Notes: generated by a model not told the origin, from the sequence alone. 11,898 bases of DNA from Pseudomonadales bacterium (GCA_016763235.1 JAESUE010000191.1:1-11898); one strand, 5' to 3'; positions 1 to 6,990 are shown, counted from the first letter of the stretch. Numbers and translations are program-made.

Positions 1-693
1 GCGCAGCTGGAAGAACTTGCTCAGAATATGAGTGAGCAATATGGAATCAATGTTACGGTTATCGTTGCCGACCTTGCAGACCCAGAGGCTCCTCTGGATA
101 TATACAAGGAACTTGCCAACAAAAACATTCAAATTGATGCTCTCATCAATAATGCAGGTTATGGCGTGCCTGGATATTATGTCAACACAGACTGGCAGCA
201 ACAGAAGGACTTTATTCAGGTGTTGGTGACAGCTGTATCTCACCTCTGCCATTTATTTCTCCCCGCCATGGTAGAGCGCGGTTATGGCCGCATTATCAAT
301 GTTTCATCCATCAACGGCTTACTACTCTGTTCTCCCGGCCAAAGCCTTTACGCCAGTGCCAAAACATTTGTCGTTAGTTTATCCCACACCCTGCAAGCAG
401 AAGCAGGACACGCGGGTGTTAATGTCTCCGCTTTATGCCCTGGCCTAACCTATACCGAATTCCATGATGTAACGGGTACGCGGGACATGGTAAGCAAGGT
501 ACCTAAAAGCCAATGGCTTGATGCGCAAAGCGTAGCAAACCAAGCCTATGAAGCGGTAATGAGGGGCGATTTAGTCTGCACGCCTGGTAGAGCAGCCAGT
601 TTGACTGCGTTACTACCACGTTTTTTGCCCAGAAAACTGATGATCAACCTCATGAAGAGGCAGTCACTTAAAATTCGAAAGGTCGATACATAA
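1..693 (+). CDS. Short-chain dehydrogenase/reductase, 5' end cut by window edge
   Basis: This is an NAD(P)-dependent oxidoreductase of the SDR superfamily; its substrate cannot be told from sequence. The frame is open from base 1 (reading A-Q-L-E-E-L...) through the ATG at 28, so that ATG is internal and the true start with the TGxxxGxG cofactor loop lies upstream. Counting from the ATG at 28, visible SDR landmarks are the D-L-A-D segment after beta-4 (about residue 15), NNAG at 41-44, the catalytic Ser at 93/94 in NVSS, and the YxxxK pair at Tyr108 and Lys112, followed by the CPG motif. The C-terminal tail is basic and hydrophobic, as in DltE/17-beta-HSD-like SDRs that act on lipids. It resembles the SDR at 5892-6713 in motifs and tail (PGR... 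against PGV..., then LPRFLPR against LPFIPR), so the two are probably distant paralogues. The stop is TAA at 691-693. A MITE and a bidirectional terminator follow. Confidence 0.9.
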   Translation, partial: AQLEELAQNMSEQYGINVTVIVADLADPEAPLDIYKELANKNIQIDALINNAGYGVPGYYVNTDWQQQKDFIQVLVTAVSHLCHLFLPAMVERGYGRIINVSSINGLLLCSPGQSLYASAKTFVVSLSHTLQAEAGHAGVNVSALCPGLTYTEFHDVTGTRDMVSKVPKSQWLDAQSVANQAYEAVMRGDLVCTPGRAASLTALLPRFLPRKLMINLMKRQSLKIRKVDT

Positions 694-727
694 GCCCAAA
701 ACGAGCACCCACTAGCCGCTAAAAAGT

Positions 728-795
728 ATAACGACTCAGCTCACGCTCAAATTTGAATGCAACCTGAACTCTTACGGAGTTCTCTGAGGTATTAC
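728..795 (+). mobile_element. MITE-like element, copy 1 (68 bp) with perfect 8-bp target duplication
   Basis: A 68-bp intergenic element runs from ATAACGACTCAGC to GAGGTATTAC. It is flanked flush on both sides by the same 8 bases, TAAAAAGT (720-727 and 796-803), as expected for a target-site duplication. Its left end, its central CTCAAATTTGAA and its right-hand GAGTTC.CTGAGG.. match the copies at 4480-4551, 5704-5771 (inverted) and 8210-8350. It carries no ORF. It sits between the SDR stop codon and the terminator at 818-856, so it should be transcribed in the SDR mRNA 3' end. Confidence 0.85.
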
Positions 796-817
796 TAAAA
801 AGTTTGGATTAATAACG

Positions 818-856
818 AAAAAAGCCCGATTGATTTACACCAACCGGGCTTTCTTT
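818..856. terminator. Bidirectional intrinsic terminator between convergent genes
   Basis: An A-run (818-823) precedes the stem GCCCG-A-TTG (824-832). The loop is 833-840 and the returning arm CAA-C-CGGGC is 841-849, with one A/C mismatch; TTTCTTT (850-856) follows. Stem plus T-tract works on + for the SDR, and stem plus TTTTTT on - for the acyl-CoA dehydrogenase operon that ends at 884. Confidence 0.85.
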
Positions 857-883
857 AAAGCAGGTTCATTAGCTCTTCACTAA

Positions 884-2008
884 CTAGCCCAAATCTGCAA
901 AACGTCTTAAATGATAGCTAGTGCTACCAAAAATGCTGCAGAAAAGCGTCAAACGTCGGAAATAATGACCAACATCCAACTCTTCTGTCATTCCGATACC
1001 GCCATGCAACTGCACCGCATCCTGACCAACAGCACGAGCCGCATCACCGATATAAACTTTCGCTGCGGAAACGCCTTTTTTACGCTCAATTGCATCGTCA
1101 GAAGATACTTTAGTGCTCGCCATAATCATCATGGAACGAGAGCTTTCAACGTGCGTAAACATATCCACCATGCGATGCTGGATAACTTGAAATGAACCAA
1201 TCGCCACGCCAAACTGCTTGCGTATTTTTACGTACTCAAGCGTTTTCTGGAATGAAGAATTCATTTCACCCAAGGCCTGCGCACTCGCAGCGACAATACC
1301 GTTATCAATAACGCGCTCAAGAATCTCTAAGCCCTTGCCTTCTTTGCCAAGTAACTCTGCTGGCGCATCGTTAAAGCTGATGTTGGCAGCTCGGCCACCG
1401 TCCATAGTTTTATAACCACGAACTTCAACACCTGCCGCTTTAGTATCAACTACAAACAAAGAAATACCCTCTTCGTCTGTATTTCCACCAGCAGTACGGG
1501 CAGAAACAATCACTTTATCTGCTGACTCGCCGCCCAATACAACGACCTTTTCACCAGAAACAGTGTAGGCATCACCTGATTTTTTAGCAGAAGTGCTAAC
1601 GTTAGCGAGATTATAACCAGACTTAGCTTCTGCATAAGCAACAGACATCAACAATTCACCACCGATGATGCCAGCAAGCAGCTCAGCCTTTTGCTCAGAG
1701 CTACCAGCAAAAGAAAGGGCATTACCAGACAGCACGATACTGCTCATGTATGGCTCTACTACCATCCCGTTGCCAAAGGCTTCCATGATGATAGCCGTTT
1801 CAATAGGGCCGCCACCGAAACCACCGTCTTCTTCAGAAAAAGGAACACCTAACCAGCCAAGGTCAGCAAACTGCTGCCATATGCTACGATCAAAACCGGC
1901 ATCCATTTTTAAAATTTTATTGCGCGTCTCGAAGCTGTAATCGTTCTTAACAAACTTCTCAACTTGTTCTTTTATAAGTTTTTGTTCATCTGAATATGAA
2001 AAATCCAT
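884..2008 (-). CDS. Acyl-CoA dehydrogenase family protein, probable partner subunit of a heteromeric enzyme
   Basis: This 374-aa protein has the acyl-CoA dehydrogenase fold: N-terminal helical domain (about 1-115), middle beta domain (about 120-215) and C-terminal helical domain (about 230-370). It starts at ATG 2008 after a GGGGAG ribosome site, 16 bp behind the stop of the larger dehydrogenase, so the two are almost certainly co-transcribed and probably assemble together. It keeps the C-terminal R-K-Q-F-G element (Arg263 to Gly267) that contacts the FAD pyrophosphate, and QLHGGIGMT (333-341). Its middle domain, however, reads AYAEAKSGYNLA where active enzymes have a W-x-S/T-EPxAGSD flavin site. 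The usual catalytic Glu site near the C-terminus (IYEGT in medium-chain enzymes) reads IFGST at 359-363, without Glu. The inference is that it supplies half of a shared FAD site and is not catalytic alone. Exact substrate unknown. Confidence 0.9.
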   Translation of the reverse strand: MDFSYSDEQKLIKEQVEKFVKNDYSFETRNKILKMDAGFDRSIWQQFADLGWLGVPFSEEDGGFGGGPIETAIIMEAFGNGMVVEPYMSSIVLSGNALSFAGSSEQKAELLAGIIGGELLMSVAYAEAKSGYNLANVSTSAKKSGDAYTVSGEKVVVLGGESADKVIVSARTAGGNTDEEGISLFVVDTKAAGVEVRGYKTMDGGRAANISFNDAPAELLGKEGKGLEILERVIDNGIVAASAQALGEMNSSFQKTLEYVKIRKQFGVAIGSFQVIQHRMVDMFTHVESSRSMMIMASTKVSSDDAIERKKGVSAAKVYIGDAARAVGQDAVQLHGGIGMTEELDVGHYFRRLTLFCSIFGSTSYHLRRFADLG

Positions 2009-2024
2009 AATTATCTCCCCTTAC

Positions 2025-3203
2025 TTATCTCAGGCCTAATAGCATTTTAGCTACAACGTTTTTCTGAACCTCAGTACTGCCGCCATAAATGGTACTAGCG
2101 CGTAAGAAGTTATAGCTTTGGGTTGCATAGGCAAAATCTGTTGGCCCAACAAAACCCTCTGTATGCCATGGGAACGCATAGTAACCCGCCATTTTCACTT
2201 TCAGCTCAGAAAGCTCTTGCTGGGTATCCGTTCCCTTGATCTTCAACAACGAAGACTCTGGGCCAGGAGCACGGCCTGCAGCAGTATCAGCCAAGGTGCG
2301 GAAGTTGGTGTATTCAAGCTGAATCAAATTAATTTCAGCTTGGGCTATATCAAGACGCGTTTGCTCATCATCAATCAACGCTTTACCGTCGGCTTCATTT
2401 TCAACAGCTATACGCTTGATGTTGGCCAAATTTAATTTAGAGTCAGCCACGCCAGCGATAGTTGTACGCTCATGAGTCAACAGGTACTTAGCGATAGTCC
2501 AGCCTTGTCCTTCAACGCCGACTAGGTTTTCCTTGGGAACGCGAACGTTATCAAAGAACACCTGATTAAGGTGATGCTCACCATCGATGCTAACAATAGG
2601 CTGAATTTCGATACCAGGAGCAGTCATATCGTCAATCAGGATAAAGGAGATACCCGCTTGGATCTTGCAATCGTTATCAGTACGAACCAAGCAAAAACAA
2701 CGGTTCGCATGATGCGCGTACGTAGTCCAGATTTTAGTGCCATTAATAACGTAATCGTCGCCATCCAAAACTGCTTGAGTTTTCAGGCTAGCAAGGTCAG
2801 AACCAGCACCTGGCTCAGAATAACCCTGGCACCACCAATCCTCCGCACTAACAATTTTTGGCAGGTATTTTTCTTTCTGCGCTGGGGTACCGAAAGCCAT
2901 CAGTACAGGCCCAAGCATAATGATTCCCATTGAGAACCCTACAGGTGCGCCGGCAGCGGCACGCTCAGCATCAAAGATATAACGCTGTGTTGCATTCCAA
3001 TCTGGTCCACCGTGCTCTTGAGGCCAGCTTACTACCAAATAACCAGCAGAACCTAAAAGCTGCTGCCAAGATATAGCTTCTTCACGCGACAGCATTTCAC
3101 CGCGCATGTTCTTTTGTTTAAGGTCTTCTGGCAGATTTTCTTTAAACCAGGTTCTTACTTCTTGCTGGAACTCAAGTTCCTCTGGGCTATAGTCTACATT
3201 CAT
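2025..3203 (-). CDS. Acyl-CoA dehydrogenase, probable catalytic subunit of the heteromer
   Basis: This 392-aa FAD-dependent dehydrogenase would introduce the alpha,beta double bond into an acyl-CoA. The ATG at 3203 (MNVDYSPEEL) is chosen because AAGGA lies just upstream and the protein then begins like other family members; the frame stays open to 3293, but that 30-residue extension looks like leader sequence. Visible motifs are GYSEPGAGSD (127-136), which holds the flavin and substrate; WTTYAHHA (159-166); and LTHERT, with Glu245 in the helix where isovaleryl-CoA-type and steroid side-chain dehydrogenases carry their catalytic base. IYGGSTEVQ (372-380) lacks the Glu of medium-chain enzymes. 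It lacks the RxxFG pyrophosphate motif that its downstream partner keeps, so the two look complementary. It is first in a two-gene operon; a 342-bp gap lies upstream. Branched or steroid-type side-chain substrates are an inference only. Confidence 0.92.
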   Translation of the reverse strand: MNVDYSPEELEFQQEVRTWFKENLPEDLKQKNMRGEMLSREEAISWQQLLGSAGYLVVSWPQEHGGPDWNATQRYIFDAERAAAGAPVGFSMGIIMLGPVLMAFGTPAQKEKYLPKIVSAEDWWCQGYSEPGAGSDLASLKTQAVLDGDDYVINGTKIWTTYAHHANRCFCLVRTDNDCKIQAGISFILIDDMTAPGIEIQPIVSIDGEHHLNQVFFDNVRVPKENLVGVEGQGWTIAKYLLTHERTTIAGVADSKLNLANIKRIAVENEADGKALIDDEQTRLDIAQAEINLIQLEYTNFRTLADTAAGRAPGPESSLLKIKGTDTQQELSELKVKMAGYYAFPWHTEGFVGPTDFAYATQSYNFLRASTIYGGSTEVQKNVVAKMLLGLR

Positions 3204-3545
3204 AGGATCTTCCTTCTTAGCATTTTTAGTGAATCCATACGGGAAACATAAGAAAAGCACATGGCTATCTTTGTGTTTCTTTGCCTTAAACACACTAGAC
3301 GATGGAAAGCATCGGTTCCGTTACCTGTTTACAGCAACGGGTTAAAACAAAATTAATGGGTGCGTTCAAGCCCCTGAGCCAAAACCTGTCTGCAGGGTAA
3401 TATGTGGCGCTAACCAACAATATGGCGCTGCTATTAAAACACTTGTTTAAAATTTTACAAGTGGCATGCGTAAATTACTACCTAGGGTTCAGCGCCAGGC
3501 AACTGTTTGACGCTGAAAAACCAATAAACAACATATGATTACGGC
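3204..3545. other. Intergenic gap upstream of the dehydrogenase operon
   Basis: No convincing gene is seen in these 342 bp. The segment must hold the promoter of the acyl-CoA dehydrogenase operon on -, but no clear -35/-10 pair stands out. It contains an interrupted palindrome with arms CCGTT (3318-3322) and AACGG (3336-3340) around an inner CTGT-TT-ACAG, which could be an operator for a TetR-like lipid regulator. It also has a short direct repeat, AATATG(T)GGCGCT, around 3399-3429, and a 7-bp inverted repeat at 3488-3517. The MITE seen elsewhere in the window is absent here. Confidence 0.5.
3488..3517 (-). terminator. Weak hairpin downstream of the methyltransferase
   Basis: The arms TTCAGCG (3488-3494) and CGCTGAA (3511-3517) pair perfectly around a 16-base loop, 29 bp past the methyltransferase stop. 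No T-tract follows on the minus strand, so intrinsic termination would be poor. It may only mark the transcript end or stabilise it. Confidence 0.3.
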
Positions 3546-4415
3546 TTACGCTTCTGGTTTCTGAGCACAAATAATACCGTAGTTCCACAAACCTCTATCT
3601 AAGGCGATTTTGGCTCTATGCACCGCTACCACATTGCCAGACTGCGCTTTATTGCGAATATGTAGGATTTCAAGAAGCTTAGCCCCCAATAAGGTCCATT
3701 TTGCATATTTATGCAGGCGCTCAGCGGAAGGCCTTACTCGCTCTGTCGCCTCTTCATAATCAAGCTCATTAAAGCCATTAGTCTTGAGGTAAGATCGAAA
3801 TTTATCGACTTGCTCCAGCTCGTTAACGCTCCAGCCCCATAACCACTCATTCATGATTTTTTGATCCTCACCTCGGTACTCAGGATGAGATGCCCAAAAA
3901 TCAGCAATGATCAATTTGCCACCCGGCTTTAAGACGCGAAACGCCTCCTTAACGAAGTCTTCTTTGTTGGGCGCATGACAAACACTTTCTATCGCCCAAA
4001 CAACATCAAACACCCCATCATCAAGGCCGGTATCAGTGTAGTCTCTTACTTCAAAAGCATTTTGAGCCGAGGTACCCGCCTCGTCCGCATGCTTCTTACA
4101 GGCCTTAACCTGCTCTGCACTAAGCGTAATACCCAAGGTTTCACAGCCAATATTTTGAGCCATCCAAATAGAGCTTCCACCTACACCACAACCTGCATCC
4201 AAAACGCGGTGCTCTTTTTTAATTCCCGCTCGCTCAGCCAGAACCTCGTTTTCTCGTATTAGGGCGTCGGACACACCTTCGGTAGTTTCATCCCAATACC
4301 CATAGTGCATTGCTTTACAGCGATCAAGACGCCACAACATTTTGTAATCAATTTCACATGAATCGTAATAATGGATGATATCGTCGTAATACTTTGTGTC
4401 TACTTGGCTGCTCAT
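3546..4415 (-). CDS. Class I SAM-dependent methyltransferase (sterol/tocopherol methyltransferase-like)
   Basis: This 289-aa protein is predicted to transfer a methyl group from S-adenosylmethionine to a small or lipid acceptor. It starts at ATG 4415 with AAGGGG five bases upstream. SAM-binding motif I is VLDAGCGVGG (71-80); GITLSAEQV (95-103) resembles the segment after beta-2 in gamma-tocopherol and sterol C-24 methyltransferases; the acidic FDVVWAIESVCH (136-147) and LKPGGKLIIADF (162-173) complete the Rossmann core. The N-terminal MHYGYWD (36-42) is the substrate-side HxGYW signature of that same family. No membrane segment or signal peptide is evident. It points the same way as the dehydrogenase operon but is separated from it by 342 bp, so it is probably its own transcript. 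A cyclopropane-synthase-like or UbiE-like role cannot be excluded; the acceptor is unknown. Confidence 0.88.
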   Translation of the reverse strand: MSSQVDTKYYDDIIHYYDSCEIDYKMLWRLDRCKAMHYGYWDETTEGVSDALIRENEVLAERAGIKKEHRVLDAGCGVGGSSIWMAQNIGCETLGITLSAEQVKACKKHADEAGTSAQNAFEVRDYTDTGLDDGVFDVVWAIESVCHAPNKEDFVKEAFRVLKPGGKLIIADFWASHPEYRGEDQKIMNEWLWGWSVNELEQVDKFRSYLKTNGFNELDYEEATERVRPSAERLHKYAKWTLLGAKLLEILHIRNKAQSGNVVAVHRAKIALDRGLWNYGIICAQKPEA

Positions 4416-4479
4416 GGAGGCCCCTTTTTCTGGTTAATTCCGGCAAGCTATACCGGCTAATTTTATTGGTATTGTTTTC

Positions 4480-4551
4480 GCAACTATTCAGCTCTGCTCA
4501 AATTTGAACGCAATCTGAACAGTTACAGAGTTCGCTGAGCTGAATAGTTAC
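4480..4551 (+). mobile_element. MITE-like element, copy 2 (72 bp), longest intact terminal repeats
   Basis: This 72-bp element has perfect 13-bp inverted repeats, AACTATTCAGCTC at 4482-4494 and GAGCTGAATAGTT at 4537-4549, with terminal GC and AC outside them. The flanks are TTGTTTTC (4472-4479) and TTGTTTTA (4552-4559), 7 of 8 identical, a slightly decayed target duplication. The interior shares TTACAGAGTTCGCTGAG and GCTCAAATTT with the other copies. It sits in the 271-bp divergent region between the methyltransferase and the hydrolase, where it separates or rearranges their promoters. Confidence 0.85.
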
Positions 4552-4686
4552 TTGTTTTACTCGGTTGTAAACACCCGCTCAGCGAGTTTACTTAAAATTT
4601 GGCAAGCATGATAACATAAGCCCTGTCAATCAGGGGGACATAAGAAAACACCCCCCTCCTAAGAAGCCTACGCAGCGATACCTATC

Positions 4687-5610
4687 ATGTCCGGTACAAG
4701 CAAAACAAACACCCTGCCCATACTGAAGCGCCACACGATTCACTCTGATTCACAACCACGCATCAACGGAATATCTTATCTACAAAGGGATTCTGAGCAA
4801 CATGCCCCCAAACTCCACTTCGCCCATGCGACTGGCTTTAATGGGCAAACTTACTCACCTTTGTTCGCACAAATTGACCCAGGAATCAGCATCTACGCTA
4901 TGGATATGCGGGGCCACGGCCAATCAAACGCACCCGCCAATCCAAATAAACTGCATTCATGGCACACTTACGAGAAGGATTTAATCGCATTTATAGACCA
5001 GCTAGGAGAGCCGCTATTTCTCGCGGGCCATTCTATTGGAGCTGCCGTTAGTATCGCGGCAGCAGCGGCAAGGCCAGAACAAGTCAAAGGGCTTATTTTA
5101 CTGGAACCGGTCATTTTGCCACCCGCAATGAATTTATTTATGACGACAGCGAAGGCCTTAAAACTTGGCCATAAGCTCCCTATTGCAGAGGGTGCAAAAA
5201 ATCGCACAGCAAGATTCCCAAGCAAAGCTGCTGCCATAAAGCGTTATACAGGACGCGGGGCATTCAAATCTTGGCCGGAAGAATGGATTAGAAATTATGT
5301 AGAAGGGGGAACTAAAGAAAGCAAAGAAGGCTTAGAACTCAGCTGCAAACCCGAATGGGAAGCAAAAACGTTCTCTGTTACCAGCCACCAACCTTGGCAG
5401 GCCATCAAAAAACTGCAATGCCCAGTCACCCTACTGAAAGGAAAAAATGGTTCGACCTGCATGATGGGATCATTAAATAAAATGAAAGCACTGCATCCAC
5501 ACAACACCTACCAAGTATTTAATGACGCATCACATTTCTTACCCATGGAATATACGGATATTTGCGCAAAGGAAATTAATCAATTTATTCTTAGTCGCGC
5601 AATCGGCTAA
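4687..5610 (+). CDS. Alpha/beta-fold hydrolase
   Basis: This 307-aa hydrolase, probably an esterase, lipase or thioesterase-like enzyme, is cytoplasmic: no signal peptide is visible. The HATGFNG segment (47-53) forms the oxyanion region, and MDMRGHGQS (72-80) is the typical strand-4 motif. The nucleophile elbow is GHSIGAA with Ser116, and the catalytic His is His283 in DASHFLP. The usual acid after strand 7 is not visible (K-G-K-N-G-S), so Glu140 in LLEPV after strand 6 is the likely acid. A variable cap lies at about 145-235. The ATG at 4687 is the only sensible start, but no good Shine-Dalgarno sequence precedes it; a weak AAGAAG lies about 20 bases upstream. Translation may be low or depend on the C/G-rich leader at 4621-4656, which can pair in two ways. 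It is monocistronic, convergent with the SDR at 5892. Substrate unknown. Confidence 0.9.
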   Translation: MSGTSKTNTLPILKRHTIHSDSQPRINGISYLQRDSEQHAPKLHFAHATGFNGQTYSPLFAQIDPGISIYAMDMRGHGQSNAPANPNKLHSWHTYEKDLIAFIDQLGEPLFLAGHSIGAAVSIAAAAARPEQVKGLILLEPVILPPAMNLFMTTAKALKLGHKLPIAEGAKNRTARFPSKAAAIKRYTGRGAFKSWPEEWIRNYVEGGTKESKEGLELSCKPEWEAKTFSVTSHQPWQAIKKLQCPVTLLKGKNGSTCMMGSLNKMKALHPHNTYQVFNDASHFLPMEYTDICAKEINQFILSRAIG

Positions 5611-5657
5611 CGACACCTATTACTTTGCGCTGTTTAAACGCGCTAATGCCTCAAAAT

Positions 5658-5687
5658 GAGGAGCAGAATGAGAAATTCTGACTCCTC
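5658..5687. terminator. Hairpin between convergent hydrolase and SDR genes
   Basis: GAGGAGCAGAAT (5658-5669) pairs with ATTCTG-A-CTCCTC (5675-5687), leaving one bulged A and a five-base GAGAA loop. On - the stem is followed by ATTTTGA, and on + by the pyrimidine-rich TCTATC. A bidirectional terminator is likely, with a better U-tract for the minus-strand transcript. Confidence 0.6.
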
Positions 5688-5703
5688 TCTATCAAAAGGC
5701 CAA

Positions 5704-5771
5704 GTAACTACTTCGCGAACTCTGTAACTTTTCAGATTGCGTTAAAATTTGAGCGTAAGCTGAGTAGTTAC
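5704..5771 (-). mobile_element. MITE-like element, copy 3 (68 bp, inverted) with perfect 8-bp target duplication
   Basis: This 68-bp element begins GTAACTACT (5704-5712) and ends AGTAGTTAC (5763-5771), perfect 9-bp terminal inverted repeats. AAGGCCAA occurs flush on both sides (5696-5703 and 5772-5779). Read on the minus strand it aligns along its length with the copies at 728, 4480 and 8210 (ACGCTCAAATTTTAACGC, then TTACAGAGTTCGC). It lies between convergent genes, so insertion was probably harmless. Confidence 0.9.
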
Positions 5772-5891
5772 AAGGCCAAAAGCTAAACGACTAACATATA
5801 GTACGCTTTGCGGATTCAACTAACGACCCACATCTACTCCGCACGCTTTTCTACTCTCAAAGTTGAAACTTTACCTGCATCAAACCAGCAT

Positions 5892-6713
5892 TTAACGATA
5901 GGTATTAATATCATTACTATTGTTAAACATTTTTACTGCCCTATTCATCCAAGAGCGCGGGATAAAGGGTAGGAAATAAGACATCACTTTATTACTGACA
6001 CCTGGAATACTCAGCTTTTTATCATTCATGAAATCTTCGTAGGCTTCATCCACTACCGCTTCAGCGCTCATTACAAACGAGTCTATTTTGCCGCCAATTA
6101 ATGCTTTTCCATTGTTTGCGGTTTGCTGGAAATTAGTTGCGGCCACGCCCGGACAAAGCGCCATAATTTTAATATTGGTGCCGCGCAGCTCTTCGGCGAG
6201 GGAGTCAGTCAAAGAATAGACATACGCTTTACTGGCAAAATAGGTTGCCATATAGGGGCCAGGTAAAAACGCAGCCATGGAGGCAACATTTAATATGCGC
6301 CCTTCATTTTGCGCCAGCATATCCTTTAAAAATAGCTTGGTCATATGAGTCACAACGACCACATTGAGTTGAACTAGATTAAGGTCATCCTGAAGTTTAA
6401 TTTCGGAAAATTGGCCGTAGGTGCCGAAACCGGCATTATTAACCAATATATGTACAGGAATACCCTTTTCCTTAAGCTCAGCATGCAATTGATTGGGCGC
6501 ATCACGATCAAAAAGGTCCCTGGCAAAAACCCACGTTTGAACCCCATACTTATCGCCAAGCTCTTTGGCCAAGGCCACCAAGCGATCCTCACTGCGCGCA
6601 ACCAGAATAAGGTTATAACCGTCTGCCGCAAAATGCTTGGCCAGCTCATTACCAAAGCCAAACGATGCGCCAGTAATTAATACATTTTTATCCTTCGGTT
6701 TTAAATAACTCAT
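5892..6713 (-). CDS. Short-chain dehydrogenase/reductase
   Basis: This 273-aa classical SDR is probably NADP(H)-dependent, because Arg40 follows strand 2 (LILVAR). The cofactor loop is TGASFGFG (14-21), NNAG is at 92-95, the catalytic Ser is Ser145 in NVAS, and Tyr158/Lys162 form the YxxxK pair; CPG follows at 187-189. The C-terminal tail (FLPFIPRSWMNRAVKMF) is amphipathic and basic, as in DltE/17-beta-HSD12-like SDRs associated with lipids. The start is taken as ATG 6713, with AGGTGG eight bases upstream; an in-frame GTG at 6725 would add MDQG but lies inside that ribosome site. It is transcribed alone, divergent from the racemase gene, and its leader begins within or next to MITE copy 4, only 23 bp from the start codon. 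The protein resembles the partial SDR at the left edge. The substrate cannot be assigned. Confidence 0.92.
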   Translation of the reverse strand: MSYLKPKDKNVLITGASFGFGNELAKHFAADGYNLILVARSEDRLVALAKELGDKYGVQTWVFARDLFDRDAPNQLHAELKEKGIPVHILVNNAGFGTYGQFSEIKLQDDLNLVQLNVVVVTHMTKLFLKDMLAQNEGRILNVASMAAFLPGPYMATYFASKAYVYSLTDSLAEELRGTNIKIMALCPGVAATNFQQTANNGKALIGGKIDSFVMSAEAVVDEAYEDFMNDKKLSIPGVSNKVMSYFLPFIPRSWMNRAVKMFNNSNDINTYR

Positions 6714-6736
6714 CCCTTGATCCACCTGTTGTTATT

Positions 6737-6806
6737 GTAATCACCCAGCAAAGTCCGTTGTGCTCTAATTTGAGCATAAACTGACATAGGCTGAATAAAT
6801 AATTAC
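6737..6806 (-). mobile_element. MITE-like element, copy 4 (70 bp, inverted, degenerate)
   Basis: This is an older copy. On + it begins GTAATCACCCAGC, matching the reversed right end of other copies (GTAACACCTCAGC in the 8210-8350 copy), and it ends GAATAAATAATTAC, a variant of GAATAGTTAC. The interior TAATTTGAGCATAAACTGA matches AATTTGAGCGTAAGCTGA of copy 3. The expected flanking octamers, TTGTTATT and GCGTGATT, match at 5 of 8 positions only, so the duplication has decayed. It occupies the divergent region upstream of both the SDR and the racemase. Confidence 0.65.
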
Positions 6807-6990
6807 GCGTGATTTCATTTGGTGGTTACAGTAGCAAAGAATACTGTTTTGAGAAAGTTTTCCACGTTTACTGGCTTCAACAAATACGCCCTTATCGCTT
6901 TGATAAAACTGGTGTAGACTTGCGAACTCTATACAATATTCATCACACCTAACAATAAAACAACTGATTCACTATTCAAAGGAGAGAAGT

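Noticed and set aside
28..30. ATG at 28 as the start of the first SDR
   Set aside because: The frame is open to base 1 and the protein would lack the Rossmann cofactor loop, so the gene is cut by the window edge and not truly short.
2571..2933. A 120-codon plus-strand frame inside the dehydrogenase gene
   Set aside because: It is antisense to a well-supported CDS, has no recognisable domain or ribosome site, and fits a shadow of the coding strand's codon usage.
3204..3293. Extra 30 residues at the N-terminus of the larger acyl-CoA dehydrogenase
   Set aside because: The extension (MFKAKKHKDS...) does not look like family sequence, while the ATG at 3203 has AAGGA at good spacing and starts the protein where related enzymes start.
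6714..6725. GTG start adding four residues to the SDR
   Set aside because: The GTG overlaps the AGGTGG ribosome site that serves the ATG at 6713; the ATG is the better start.
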